From assembly GCA_017524615.1 (NCBI GenBank), contig JAFXVJ010000034.1, positions 1 to 60,042 of the forward strand: a stretch of 60,042 nucleotides of DNA. The letters are read 5' to 3'. Source of the stretch: Clostridia bacterium. Its GTDB lineage: Bacteria; Bacillota; Clostridia; Christensenellales; Aristaeellaceae. Positions 24,685-34,166 of this stretch are shown one piece after another. The number at the start of each line of letters is the position of its first letter. The first letter of the stretch is position 1. Under the pieces are notes generated by a model, which did no database searches, was not told the DNA's origin, and saw only the letters and a list, made by a program, of their open reading frames with translations. Both the position numbers and the translations under genes were made by a program.

Positions 24685-27594
24685 GTGCGCGATAAGAAAA
24701 AGATGCTCATTCTCCTGGCGGTGGCAGTGATCCTGCTGATCCTGGTCATCCGCGCCGTCATTCCCGACGGGGAGGACAGCGTGTTTGCCGTGCCAGCCTC
24801 GTCTCCGGTGCAGGCCCGGGAGAAAACCTATCAGGCCTATTTGGACCGTTTCGGCTATGACGGCCATCTTTCCGATGCCCGGGTGGACGTGGATGTGTTC
24901 ACCTGGCAGGCGGATGACGGCATGCAGGCGGAGAACGGTCAGGATGGCGTACTCACCGGCGACGCCGGCGTGATTTCCTGGCCCTTTTCGGTGGAGAGGG
25001 AAGGATTTTATAACCTGGAGGTGGGCTATATTGCGCTGCCGGGCACCACGTCGGATATCCAGCGCAGGGTGAGCCTGGATGGGGAATCGCCCTACACCGC
25101 CCTGACCCAGATCGTGTTCAAGCGGCTGTGGCGGGACGAGGAGATCCGGCTGAAGAACGACAACGAAATCCGCCCCAACGCGGAGGAAGTGTATCAGCCG
25201 CAAACGGTGTTCCTGGAGGATTACGACCGCCGCAGCGGCGCGCCGCTGATGCTGTATCTGACGCGGGGGGAGCATACCCTGGCTTTTGAGGTGATCAAGG
25301 AGCCCATGGAAATCACCGCCCTTTCCTTCCGGGCGGCCCCCGTGGCGGCGGGCTACGCCGAAACGCTGGCGGCCTGGCAGCAGGAGGGACGGCTGTACGC
25401 CGGGGAGGCCCTGGTGTGCCAGGCGGAGCGCCGGGAAGGGGGCACCACGGAGATCCTGAAATCCAGCCCCTCCATCAACGTGCAGAAGAATTATTCCGAC
25501 GCCGCTTTGGTGCCCTATCACGCGTGGCACACCCTGTATCCCACCATCGGGGCGGGCAGCTGGAGCCAGCCGGGGGACGCCCTGACCTGGCAGGTGACCG
25601 CGCCGGAGGACGGGCTGTATATGCTCACCTTCAAGGGACGGCAGACCAACCGGGGCGTCACCAGCTACCGCCGGCTGAAAATCAATGGCCAGGTGCCGTT
25701 TGCCGAAGCCGAGGTGATCGGCTTTGATTATTCCGGTGTGATGCAGAATTACACCCTGGCCGCGGAAGACGGCACGCCCTATTACGTGTACCTGCACAAG
25801 GGAGAAAACACCGTGTCGCTGGAAGTGGTGCTGGGCTCCATCGGCGGCGTGCTGAGTCAGGTGGAGGAAAGCCTGCGCAGCCTGAACGATCTGTATCTGC
25901 GCACCATCCAAATCACCGGTCAGGCCCCCAGCCAGTATATCGACTATGAAATCGCCAAGAAGGTGAACGGCTTTACCGACACCATGGCCTATGAAAGCCA
26001 GCGGCTGTACGGCCTGGTGGATGAAATGGTGCGGATCACCGGAGAAAAGGGCGAAAGCACGGCGCTGCTGGAAAAGATGGCCATCGAGGCAGAAGGGCTG
26101 GCCCGGAAGCCCGATAAGATCGTCAGCGAGCTGAATCAGTTCAAGAACAATATTTCCGCGCTGGGCACCTGGATCGTGAACATTTCCAACATGCCGCTGG
26201 AATTGGACAGCCTCATCCTTTCCGCCGATCGGGCGTCCCTGCCCGCGCCGAGGGAAACCAAGTGGGAGGGGATCAAGGCGGATACGGCCCGGTTCTTTGC
26301 CACCTTCTTCCATTCCACCAACAGCGTGGTATCCGACAGCGAGGGGAACGGCGGGCGGTCCATCAAGGTGTGGATGGCCTCCGCAGGCCGGGAGCAGGCC
26401 CAGATCATCCAGAACATGATCGACGAAACCTTCTCCCCGGAAACCAATATTTCCGTGAAGCTGCAATTGATCCCCACCGATGTGGTGCTGCGGGCGGCCC
26501 TGGCGGGCAACGGGCCGGACGTGGTGATCGGCCTCAATCAGGCCACGGCCCAGGATTTCGCCATGCGCGGCGCGGTGGTGGACCTGAGCAAGCTGGAGGG
26601 GTTTGCGGAAGCCACGGAAAAATACGGCGCCGGCCTGATGCGCACCGCTTCCTACCAGGACGGGGTATGGGGGATCCCGGAACAGGTGACCTTCCAGATG
26701 CTGTTCTACCGCCTGGATGTGCTGGAGGATCTGGGCCTGACGCCGCCCACCACCTGGACGGACGTCATGGAAATGATCCCGGTGCTCAGCCGCGAACACT
26801 ATAAATTCTATATGCCGTCCACCCGCGTGGCCACCGGCCTGAATGTGTTCCAGGCCATGGTGTACCAGAACGGCGGCGAGATTTACCGGGGACAGGGCAG
26901 CGATTACGGCGTGGCCTCCGCCCTGTACAGCGACGAGGCCATGGAGGCCTTCAAGTGGTTCACGGATCTGTTCACCGTGCATGGCCTGGAGGTGCAGGTG
27001 GATTTCAACAACCGCTTCCGTACCGGCGAAATGCCCATGGGCATCACGGATTACACCGCCTACTGCACCCTGGAAATCTTCGCCCCGGAAATCAAGGGCC
27101 TGTGGAGCTTCTCCCCCTTCCCCGGAACCGTCCGGGAGGACGGCTCCCTGGACAACACCTACGTGTGCGACACGGTGCAGACCGTGATCATGCAGGGGAC
27201 GCGGAACCGGGAGGCGGCCTGGGAATTCGTGCGCTGGTGGAATTCCACCAAGAGCCAATTGGATTACGCCAACACCCTGGAATCCATCATGGGCGCGGCG
27301 GCCCGCTATCCGGCGGCCGACCCGGATGTGATCCGCCAGCTGCCCTGGAGCAACAAGGAGCTGACGGAGCTGCTGGCCCAGTATGATGCCCTGAACGGCA
27401 TGCCCGCCGTGCCCGGCTACTACATGAACACCCGCATGATCTCCTACGCCTTTGAGGATGTGGTGGCGAATCTGAGCAGCCCCAGGGAAACGCTGTATCT
27501 GAAAATCCGGGATATTGACAACGAACTGACCAAGAAACGCACGGAATTCGGCCTGAGCACCGTGGCCACCTGGGAAGGAGAGATGAACAAATGA
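24685..27594 (+). CDS. Membrane-anchored solute-binding protein fused to CBM-like domains
   Basis: This 969-residue protein has a single N-terminal membrane anchor (residues 7-27) without a cleavage site or lipobox. Two beta-sandwich domains resembling family 6/35 carbohydrate-binding modules follow (about 45-215 and 240-370; WPFSVEREGFYNLEVGYIAL and WQVTAPEDGLYMLTFKGR). Next is a helical linker (about 370-520) and a C-terminal family 1 solute-binding domain (about 545-950; GPDVVIGLNQATAQDFAMRGAV, WGIPEQVTFQMLFYR). The usual order of free binding protein and anchor is thus replaced by one tethered multi-domain receptor. Start is GTG at 24685, nine bases after AAGAGGAG. Its stop overlaps the next permease start. 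Confidence 0.82.
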   Translation: MRDKKKMLILLAVAVILLILVIRAVIPDGEDSVFAVPASSPVQAREKTYQAYLDRFGYDGHLSDARVDVDVFTWQADDGMQAENGQDGVLTGDAGVISWPFSVEREGFYNLEVGYIALPGTTSDIQRRVSLDGESPYTALTQIVFKRLWRDEEIRLKNDNEIRPNAEEVYQPQTVFLEDYDRRSGAPLMLYLTRGEHTLAFEVIKEPMEITALSFRAAPVAAGYAETLAAWQQEGRLYAGEALVCQAERREGGTTEILKSSPSINVQKNYSDAALVPYHAWHTLYPTIGAGSWSQPGDALTWQVTAPEDGLYMLTFKGRQTNRGVTSYRRLKINGQVPFAEAEVIGFDYSGVMQNYTLAAEDGTPYYVYLHKGENTVSLEVVLGSIGGVLSQVEESLRSLNDLYLRTIQITGQAPSQYIDYEIAKKVNGFTDTMAYESQRLYGLVDEMVRITGEKGESTALLEKMAIEAEGLARKPDKIVSELNQFKNNISALGTWIVNISNMPLELDSLILSADRASLPAPRETKWEGIKADTARFFATFFHSTNSVVSDSEGNGGRSIKVWMASAGREQAQIIQNMIDETFSPETNISVKLQLIPTDVVLRAALAGNGPDVVIGLNQATAQDFAMRGAVVDLSKLEGFAEATEKYGAGLMRTASYQDGVWGIPEQVTFQMLFYRLDVLEDLGLTPPTTWTDVMEMIPVLSREHYKFYMPSTRVATGLNVFQAMVYQNGGEIYRGQGSDYGVASALYSDEAMEAFKWFTDLFTVHGLEVQVDFNNRFRTGEMPMGITDYTAYCTLEIFAPEIKGLWSFSPFPGTVREDGSLDNTYVCDTVQTVIMQGTRNREAAWEFVRWWNSTKSQLDYANTLESIMGAAARYPAADPDVIRQLPWSNKELTELLAQYDALNGMPAVPGYYMNTRMISYAFEDVVANLSSPRETLYLKIRDIDNELTKKRTEFGLSTVATWEGEMNK

Positions 27595-28499
27595 TGGTCT
27601 CCTCCAAAAAGATGCCGTTGGGGTCGGCGCTGAAAAGATACCGCAATCAATACCTGCTGGTGGCCCCCTTTGCCATCGTATTCGTGCTGTTCACGGTGCT
27701 GCCGGTGGCCGCGGCCATTTTTCTCAGCTTCACCTCCTTCAACATGACCTCCATGCCCACCTTCGTGGGGCTGAGCAATTACGTGACCCTCATCGTGGAG
27801 GACGACGTATTCCTGACCGCCATCAAAAACACCCTGGTGTTCGCCATCCTGACGGGGCCGCTGTCCTACATCATGTGCTTCCTGTTCGCCTGGCTCATCA
27901 ATGAACTGCCCAGGCCGCTCAGGGCCATCATGACCCTGGTGTTTTACGCGCCTTCCATTTCGGGTAACGTGTATCTGGTGTGGAAGCTGATTTTCTCCTC
28001 CGACACCTACGGCTGGGCCAACGCCTGGCTGATGAAGCTGGGCATCACCCGGGAAGCGGTGCTGTGGCTGACCACGGAAGCCTACATCATGCCCATCCTG
28101 ATCATCGTGCAATTGTGGATGAGCCTGGGCGTGTCCTTCCTTTCTTTCATCGCCGGCCTGCAGACAGTGGACAAGGCCATGTATGAAGCCGGCGCGGTGG
28201 AAGGCATCAAGAACCGGTGGCAGGAGCTGTGGTACATCACCCTGCCCGCCATGAAGCCCCAGCTGATGTTCGGCGCGGTGATGCAGATCACCTCTTCCTT
28301 CGCCGTCAGCCAGATTTCCCTGGATCTGGTGGGCTTCCCGTCGGTGAACTATGCCGGCCACACCATCATGACCCATCTGCACGACTACGGCAACCTGCGC
28401 TATGAAATGGGCTATGCCTGCACCATCGCAGTGGTGCTGTTCCTGATCATGCTCTTCTGCAACATCCTGGTGCAGAAGGTGCTGCGCCGTCTGGGCTGA
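27591..28499 (+). CDS. Sugar ABC transporter permease, MalF/UgpA-like (pair A)
   Basis: This 302-residue membrane protein has six predicted helices and the inner-membrane EAA loop (MYEAGAVEGIKNRWQELWYI, about residues 197-216), which docks the ATPase. It begins within the stop of the anchored binding protein (overlap of four bases) and is followed 14 bases later by its partner. No ATPase gene is in the operon, so a shared MsiK/MalK-type ATPase encoded elsewhere is likely. Confidence 0.9.
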   Translation: MMVSSKKMPLGSALKRYRNQYLLVAPFAIVFVLFTVLPVAAAIFLSFTSFNMTSMPTFVGLSNYVTLIVEDDVFLTAIKNTLVFAILTGPLSYIMCFLFAWLINELPRPLRAIMTLVFYAPSISGNVYLVWKLIFSSDTYGWANAWLMKLGITREAVLWLTTEAYIMPILIIVQLWMSLGVSFLSFIAGLQTVDKAMYEAGAVEGIKNRWQELWYITLPAMKPQLMFGAVMQITSSFAVSQISLDLVGFPSVNYAGHTIMTHLHDYGNLRYEMGYACTIAVVLFLIMLFCNILVQKVLRRLG

Positions 28500-28513
28500 G
28501 GGGGTGGAAGAGG

Positions 28514-29425
28514 ATGGACAAGAAAAAGACCCTGCACAAAATGCCCAGCCGCTTCAGCCCGGTTCAGGCGCTGCGCCGCCGGAAGCTGAAGCGCCGCCGT
28601 TCCCTGGCGGTGGATATCCTGATGTTCGTGCTGCTGGGCGGCTTTGGCATATTCTCCCTGTTCCCGCTTTTGTTCACGGTGGTCAACGCCTTCAAGCCCA
28701 TGAGCGAGATCTTCATTTTCCCGCCCAAGCTGACGGTGGATAACCCGACGCTGAACAACTTCTACGATCTTTCCTTCATCCTGGAATCCTTCGATGTGCC
28801 CATGAGCCGCTACATCTTCAATACCGCGGTGATCACCGGCCTGGGCACGCTGGGCACCGTGCTGCTGGGCTCCATGGCTGCCTTTGCCCTGGCCAAGTAT
28901 GAATTCCCGGGCAGTAAGCTCATGAGCAGCCTGATCGTGTACGCCCTGATGTTTTCCTCCTCCGTAACGGCCATCCCCAATTACCTCATCATGACCTACC
29001 TGGGGCTGGTGGACACTTATTGGGCAGTGATCCTGACCGCGGTGGGAGGCACGCTGGGCCTGTATCTGATGAAGAATTTCATTGTGCAGATCCCCGATTC
29101 CCTCATCGAAGCCGCCACCATCGACGGCGCAAACGAATTCGTGATCTATTGGAAGATCATCATGCCGCTGTGCAAGCCGGCGTGGATCACCCTGATCATT
29201 CTGTCCTTCCAGCAGATGTGGGGCACCACCGGCGGCGTGTTCATCTACTCGGAGGAGCTGAAGCCCGTTTCCTACGTGCTCAGCCAGCTGGTCAGCGGCG
29301 GCATCGCCCGGACCGGCGTGTCCTCCGCCGTTTCCCTGATTATGATGACCGTGCCTGTTGCGGTGTTCGTGATTTCCCAGAGCAACGTGCTGGAAACCAT
29401 GTCCACCTCGGGCATGAAGGATTAA
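28514..29425 (+). CDS. Sugar ABC transporter permease, MalG/UgpE-like (pair A)
   Basis: This 303-residue permease has six predicted helices, a long basic N-terminus (RRRKLKRRRS) and the EAA loop LIEAATIDGANEFVIYWKII at about residues 198-217. It pairs with the preceding MalF-like protein. The start ATG at 28514 follows GGAAGAGG. Confidence 0.9.
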   Translation: MDKKKTLHKMPSRFSPVQALRRRKLKRRRSLAVDILMFVLLGGFGIFSLFPLLFTVVNAFKPMSEIFIFPPKLTVDNPTLNNFYDLSFILESFDVPMSRYIFNTAVITGLGTLGTVLLGSMAAFALAKYEFPGSKLMSSLIVYALMFSSSVTAIPNYLIMTYLGLVDTYWAVILTAVGGTLGLYLMKNFIVQIPDSLIEAATIDGANEFVIYWKIIMPLCKPAWITLIILSFQQMWGTTGGVFIYSEELKPVSYVLSQLVSGGIARTGVSSAVSLIMMTVPVAVFVISQSNVLETMSTSGMKD

Positions 29426-29440
29426 GGAGGAGGATGCGTG

Positions 29441-30907
29441 ATGAAAAAAACGGTTCTTCTTCTGCTGACGCTGCTGATGCTGGCCTCTTCCCTGCCGGCG
29501 CTGGCGGCGGACGGCACCAGCAGCGTGTACGAGGGATATACCTACGACTTCTATGCCAATGTGAAATCCACCCCCGCCCCCTTCCTGCTCAGCCGGGTCA
29601 TTACCAGTGAAAACCTGAAGGGCATCGCCCTGGACAGCGTGGACGACGTGTGCACCTCCCTGGACGGCCGCATTTTCATGGTGGACAGCAAGCAGAGCCG
29701 GGTGCATGTGCTGGACGGGAACGGCAAAATGCTCAAGAGCCTGAAAACCATCCGGGACACGGAAAACAAAATCGTGATCCTGGAGGACGGCTCCCAGCTG
29801 ATGCTCAACGGCTGCCAGGGCGTGTTCTTCCATGAAAAGCAAAAGGAACTGTACATCGCCGATACGGCAGCCCAGCGGGTGATCGTGCTCAATGGCGATG
29901 ATTACACCTTCAAGCGGCTCATCACCCGGCCCTCCGCCATGACCGGCGTGACCGAATTCAAGCCCTCCAAGGTGACGGTGGACAACGCCGACCGCATCTA
30001 CCTGGTGGTGCAGAGCAGCTACGAGGGCATCATCGAGCTCAATGAGGACGGCACCTTCTCCCGCTATTTCGGCGTGAACGAACCCCAGATCAACCTGATC
30101 GATCAGATGTGGAAATCCATCGCCACCGACGCCCAGAAGGAAAAGATGGGCAAAACCTACGCCCCGGCCTTCAATAACGTGGCGCTGGACGGCGAAGGGT
30201 TTGTCATGGCGGTCACCAGCGATTACAGCGCCGCCCAGTCCGTGTTCCGCCTGAATTTCGGGGGTAAAAACGTGCTGCGGAAAAAGGGCAGCGTCCCGGT
30301 CATCGGTGATGTATCGACGCCGGACGGCACCAGTTCCGTGTTCGTGGATATCGCCGTGAAGCCCTATGGCACCTATGCCGTGCTGGACAAGGCCTTCGGC
30401 CGGGTGTTCCTGTACAATTTTGACGGGGAGCTGCTGTCCGTATTTGGCAGCAAGGGCAACCTGAGCGGGCAATTCAAAACGCCCAGCACCATCGCCTGGC
30501 TGGGGGATAAACTGGTGATCGGCGACAGCGCCCTCAAATGCGCCTATATTCTGGAGCCGTCAGAGTTCGGCCAGGCGCTGCTGGACGCCAACGAAGCCTA
30601 TTACTACGGCCGGTGGGACCAGGCCACGGAAAACTTTGAAAAAGTGCTGCGGCTGTGCTCCAACATGGAAACCGCCTATGTGGGCATCGGGAAAAACCTG
30701 CTGATGCAGGAAAAGTACAAGGATGCCATGGAGTATTTCCGGCTGGGCAACAACCGGGAATTCTACTCCAAGGCCTATAAGGGCTACCGCAGCGAGGTGA
30801 TGCGCTCCCACTTCGGCATCATCGCGGTGATCGCGGGGGTGCTGGTGGCGCTGGTGATCGGATCGGAAATCGCCTATAACCGCAAGCAAAGGAGGGGAAG
30901 CAAATGA
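29441..30907 (+). CDS. Exported NHL-type beta-propeller / TPR protein with C-terminal membrane anchor
   Basis: This 488-residue protein has a signal peptide (MKKTVLLLLTLLMLASSLPALA) and six or so NHL-like propeller blades (for example VDDVCTSLDGRIFMVDSKQSRVHVLDGNGK). A TPR-like helical segment follows (ANEAYYYGRWDQATENFEKVLRL, about 390-440), then a C-terminal membrane helix (about 452-475) with a basic tail. It is therefore held on the outside of the membrane. Start is ATG at 29441, seven bases after AGGAGGAGG; a GTG three bases earlier is less likely. Proteins of this type recur with YIP1 and DUF5696 genes in glycan ABC operons. The function is unknown; it may scaffold the transporter or bind glycan. 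Confidence 0.72.
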   Translation: MKKTVLLLLTLLMLASSLPALAADGTSSVYEGYTYDFYANVKSTPAPFLLSRVITSENLKGIALDSVDDVCTSLDGRIFMVDSKQSRVHVLDGNGKMLKSLKTIRDTENKIVILEDGSQLMLNGCQGVFFHEKQKELYIADTAAQRVIVLNGDDYTFKRLITRPSAMTGVTEFKPSKVTVDNADRIYLVVQSSYEGIIELNEDGTFSRYFGVNEPQINLIDQMWKSIATDAQKEKMGKTYAPAFNNVALDGEGFVMAVTSDYSAAQSVFRLNFGGKNVLRKKGSVPVIGDVSTPDGTSSVFVDIAVKPYGTYAVLDKAFGRVFLYNFDGELLSVFGSKGNLSGQFKTPSTIAWLGDKLVIGDSALKCAYILEPSEFGQALLDANEAYYYGRWDQATENFEKVLRLCSNMETAYVGIGKNLLMQEKYKDAMEYFRLGNNREFYSKAYKGYRSEVMRSHFGIIAVIAGVLVALVIGSEIAYNRKQRRGSK

Positions 30908-31536
30908 GATCGTCCATCACCAAGGAAAAGCTATCCTGGTGGGGCCATGCGCTGGTGCACCCCTTCGACGGCTTCTACGAGATCCGGTTCCGCAATCAGG
31001 GCAGCCTGCTGCTGGCCTTCCTGCTGATGGTGGCCTACGGGGTGCTGCGCTGCATATCGGCCCAGTACGCCGGTTTCGTGATGAACCTGACGAACCTGGA
31101 GGAGCTGGACACCCTGAGCCTGTTCATTTCCTGCATATCGGTGCTGCTGCTGTTTTCCCTGTCCAACTGGACCGTGACCACCCTTTTCAACGGCAAGGGA
31201 AAGCTCAGCGATATTTACATCGTGGTGTGCTATTCTCTGACGGTGCTGATCATCGGGGAGGCGCTGGTGTGCTTCGTGAGCAACTTCGTCACCACCGAGG
31301 AGGTCATGATCCTGCAATCCATCCGGATGCTGTGCATTGCCTGGTTCGCCTTCCTGCTGGTGGCCGGCCTGGGCACCATTCACGAATACAGTCTGGGCGG
31401 CAACCTGGCCTCCATCTTCATGAGCGTGGTGGCCGCCGCCATCATCCTGTTTATCGGCGTGCTGCTGTTCACAATGATGGAACGCATGGTCAGCTTTTTC
31501 TCCAGCGTGGGGGATGAGCTGATGCGCCGCCTGTAA
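30904..31536 (+). CDS. YIP1 family membrane protein
   Basis: This 210-residue protein has five hydrophobic segments in the Yip1 pattern. It starts with a conserved amphipathic segment (WWGHALVHPFDGFYEIRF) and then has NWTVTTLFNGKGKLSDIYIVV between helices 2 and 3. The start overlaps the propeller gene stop (ATGA). It lies between the propeller and DUF5696 genes and is probably part of the same transport assembly; its biochemical role is not known. Confidence 0.8.
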   Translation: MRSSITKEKLSWWGHALVHPFDGFYEIRFRNQGSLLLAFLLMVAYGVLRCISAQYAGFVMNLTNLEELDTLSLFISCISVLLLFSLSNWTVTTLFNGKGKLSDIYIVVCYSLTVLIIGEALVCFVSNFVTTEEVMILQSIRMLCIAWFAFLLVAGLGTIHEYSLGGNLASIFMSVVAAAIILFIGVLLFTMMERMVSFFSSVGDELMRRL

Positions 31537-31550
31537 GGAGGGATGCAGCG

Positions 31551-34166
31551 ATGAAAAACAAAGTCAAATCCATCCTGAACAAGCTGAGGGACTTCTACGG
31601 CGCGCATCCCATCCGCCGCACCATCGTGACCATCGTGCTGACGGCGCTGGTGATCCTGCTGGTGTATTTTCTGCCGGCCTTTGGCCTGCGGGCCGCGCCT
31701 GTCCCGGAGGTGCAGGTTGCCCACAGCGAAGTGGGCCCGGAGATTCCCGTGGGGGAAGCCGTCACCGTTGCGCAGCAGGGCGGCCGCACCCTGACGCTGG
31801 ACACCAGGGAATTGGTTTTCACGCTCACCGATGACGCCAGCGGAAAAACCTGGGTGTCTGCCTTGCCGGGCGCCAAGGAGGGCAAGGACAAAGCCCTGAT
31901 GCAGATCTCCTACCTGGGTGAGGACAACACCCTGCAGCAGTGGAACACCTACGACAACTGCGTGGCGTTTGGCACCTACAAGCTGTATGAAATCCCGAAC
32001 GGCGTGCGCGTTGAAATGAATGTGAACGAGGGCGAATCCACCGAGTTCTTTGAATACCTGCCGCAGCGCATCCCCACGGCCCGGTATGAGGAATTCCTGG
32101 TGCCCACCCTGGAAAAGCTGGCGGAAGAGGGCGCCATCAGCGAATCGGACTTCAAAAAGTACGAACGCGCGCTGAAAATGGTGTACAAAAAGAACAACGC
32201 GGAAAACTGCTATGTGCTCACCACCTCCGGCGCGCCTTCCATCAGCGCATCCAGCCAATTGATCGCCATGACCAAATTGGTGGGATATTCCCGGGATATG
32301 CTGATTGAGGACTGCGCGGCCTATGGCACGGTGCCGGATTTCCACGAGCCCGCTCAGTTCGATATCGTGCTGGAGGCGGCGCTGGACGGCGGCGACCTGG
32401 TGGTGCGTCTGCCCGGAGACGAAATGAAAACGGGCAATGATTTCTACCAGCTCTACCGCATGGCGGTGCTGCCTAGCCTGGGATCCGAAGCCTATGACAA
32501 GGATGGCGACGGGTTTTTCCTGGTGCCCGACGGCGCGGGGGCGCTGATGCGCTTCAACACCTACACCGCCACGGTGCCGGAATATGTGCGGCCCTTCCTG
32601 GACAACGATTATTACAGCGACTACTACTACAAATCCGAATACGGCCAGGAATTGATGACCCCCGTATTCGGCATCCTCAAGGGCGGCGAAACGCCTGACC
32701 AGGGGCTGATGGGCATCATCGAGCAAGGGGTGGAAACGGCCAATATGCACGTCACCCTGGCCAGCACCAGCGGCAGCGGCGCCAACCGGGCTTACGTTTC
32801 CTTTGACGTGATGGATTACACCCGGGTCAAGATCTACGGCGCGTATTCCGACAACAACGCCACGTACCTGTCCTCCTCGGGCCACATCGTGGCGGACTAT
32901 ACCCTGCGCTACCGGCCCTACGCGGAGGGCGTCACCTACTTTGACCTGGCCATGGATTACCGGGATTACCTGGCAAACAAAACGGGACGGGCCGTCGAAC
33001 CCCCGAAGGGGCCGACTGTGTACCTGGAGGCCATGGGCGCGGTCACCCTGGTGCATCGTTTCCTGGGCATCCCCTACGACAGCGTCGCCTCCATGACCAC
33101 CTATGAGGATCTGTCCGCCATCGCCCAGGATCTGCCCGCGAACGAAGGGATCACCATCCAGTACGACGGTGGATATAACGGCGGCTATCTGAGCGGCCTC
33201 AACGACGGGGCGCGGCTGGTGGGCCAGAACGGCAACGGCCAGGCCCTGGAAAAGGCCAAAGCGGACCTGGAGGAAAAAGGCATCGACCTGTTCTGGCAGG
33301 TGAACCTGTCCAGGGTGTACAAAAACGGCCGCAGCTACATCCCCTACCTCCACGCCCTGCGGGATTTCTCCAACGAGGCGGCGGAAATCTACTCCTACAA
33401 CTCGGCCACCAACATGCTCAACGGCCGCTGGGATCCCATCCGGCCCTACACCCGGGTGTCGCCCAAGTATCTGCCCTATCTGGCGGAGCGCTTCATGGCC
33501 GACGCCGGGGCAGATGCCAAAGTGGCCATCGGCGACCTGGCCCACGATATGTTTGTGGATTATCGGTATCATGCAGTGATCGATCCGGTGGAAGCCGGGC
33601 TGCTGGTGCGGCAGGCGCTGGAAAAAATGACCGGGCCCTTGGCCCTGCGCGATCCTGCCTCCGACCTGGCCCCGCTGGGCCAATGGGCGGTGGATGTGTC
33701 CCGGCGGTCCAGCGAATACGCTTCCTTCTACGCCACGGTGCCCTTCCGGCAGCTGTGCCTGTCCGGGCTGACCCAAATCGCCGGAGAGGATGTGAACCTG
33801 TCCTCCCGGGATCTGCGGTATTCCCTGCTGCAGGCGGCGGAGCTGGGCACGTCGGTGAAATTCACGGTGACGGGGCAAAACCCCTATGTGCTCAAGAGCA
33901 GCCATTTCGAATATCTCTTCGCCGTCTATTATCCCGATTGGAAGGATGAAATCCTGGAAGCCGCTGCCGCCACCGAAGCGCTGCGGCAGGAGATTGGCGG
34001 CCGGGCCATCGTGAACCATCGCATGCTGAACCCCGAGGTATTCGAAACCACCTATGAGGGCGGCGTACGGATCATTGCCAATTATTCCTGCGAGCCCTAC
34101 GAAAGCGAAAGCGGCACGGCGGAGGCCGGCGGCTGGCTGCTGGTGAAGGAAGGAGGATCCCTGTGA
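31551..34166 (+). CDS. DUF5696 protein, membrane-anchored
   Basis: This 871-residue protein has an N-terminal membrane helix (about residues 23-45) and a large external part. Residues 60-440 are beta-rich (DTRELVFTLTDDASGKTWVS), and the C-terminal half looks like a TIM-barrel glycosidase-like fold (GITIQYDGGYNGGYLSGLNDG, DLFWQVNLSRVYKNGRSYIPYL, AKVAIGDLAHDMFVDYRY). Carboxylates near strand ends suggest it could be an enzyme, but no family catalytic pair is established. It overlaps the next permease gene by four bases. The coupling to two permease pairs points to action on the imported glycan at the cell surface. Confidence 0.72.
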   Translation: MKNKVKSILNKLRDFYGAHPIRRTIVTIVLTALVILLVYFLPAFGLRAAPVPEVQVAHSEVGPEIPVGEAVTVAQQGGRTLTLDTRELVFTLTDDASGKTWVSALPGAKEGKDKALMQISYLGEDNTLQQWNTYDNCVAFGTYKLYEIPNGVRVEMNVNEGESTEFFEYLPQRIPTARYEEFLVPTLEKLAEEGAISESDFKKYERALKMVYKKNNAENCYVLTTSGAPSISASSQLIAMTKLVGYSRDMLIEDCAAYGTVPDFHEPAQFDIVLEAALDGGDLVVRLPGDEMKTGNDFYQLYRMAVLPSLGSEAYDKDGDGFFLVPDGAGALMRFNTYTATVPEYVRPFLDNDYYSDYYYKSEYGQELMTPVFGILKGGETPDQGLMGIIEQGVETANMHVTLASTSGSGANRAYVSFDVMDYTRVKIYGAYSDNNATYLSSSGHIVADYTLRYRPYAEGVTYFDLAMDYRDYLANKTGRAVEPPKGPTVYLEAMGAVTLVHRFLGIPYDSVASMTTYEDLSAIAQDLPANEGITIQYDGGYNGGYLSGLNDGARLVGQNGNGQALEKAKADLEEKGIDLFWQVNLSRVYKNGRSYIPYLHALRDFSNEAAEIYSYNSATNMLNGRWDPIRPYTRVSPKYLPYLAERFMADAGADAKVAIGDLAHDMFVDYRYHAVIDPVEAGLLVRQALEKMTGPLALRDPASDLAPLGQWAVDVSRRSSEYASFYATVPFRQLCLSGLTQIAGEDVNLSSRDLRYSLLQAAELGTSVKFTVTGQNPYVLKSSHFEYLFAVYYPDWKDEILEAAAATEALRQEIGGRAIVNHRMLNPEVFETTYEGGVRIIANYSCEPYESESGTAEAGGWLLVKEGGSL

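Noticed and set aside
24418-27258. A 946-codon minus-strand frame opposite the anchored binding-protein gene
   Set aside because: Same histidine/glycine-rich mirror-frame composition and no start signal; the plus-strand gene is coupled to its neighbours.
31380-34019. An 879-codon minus-strand frame opposite DUF5696
   Set aside because: Mirror-frame artefact; it also crosses the YIP1/DUF5696 boundary.
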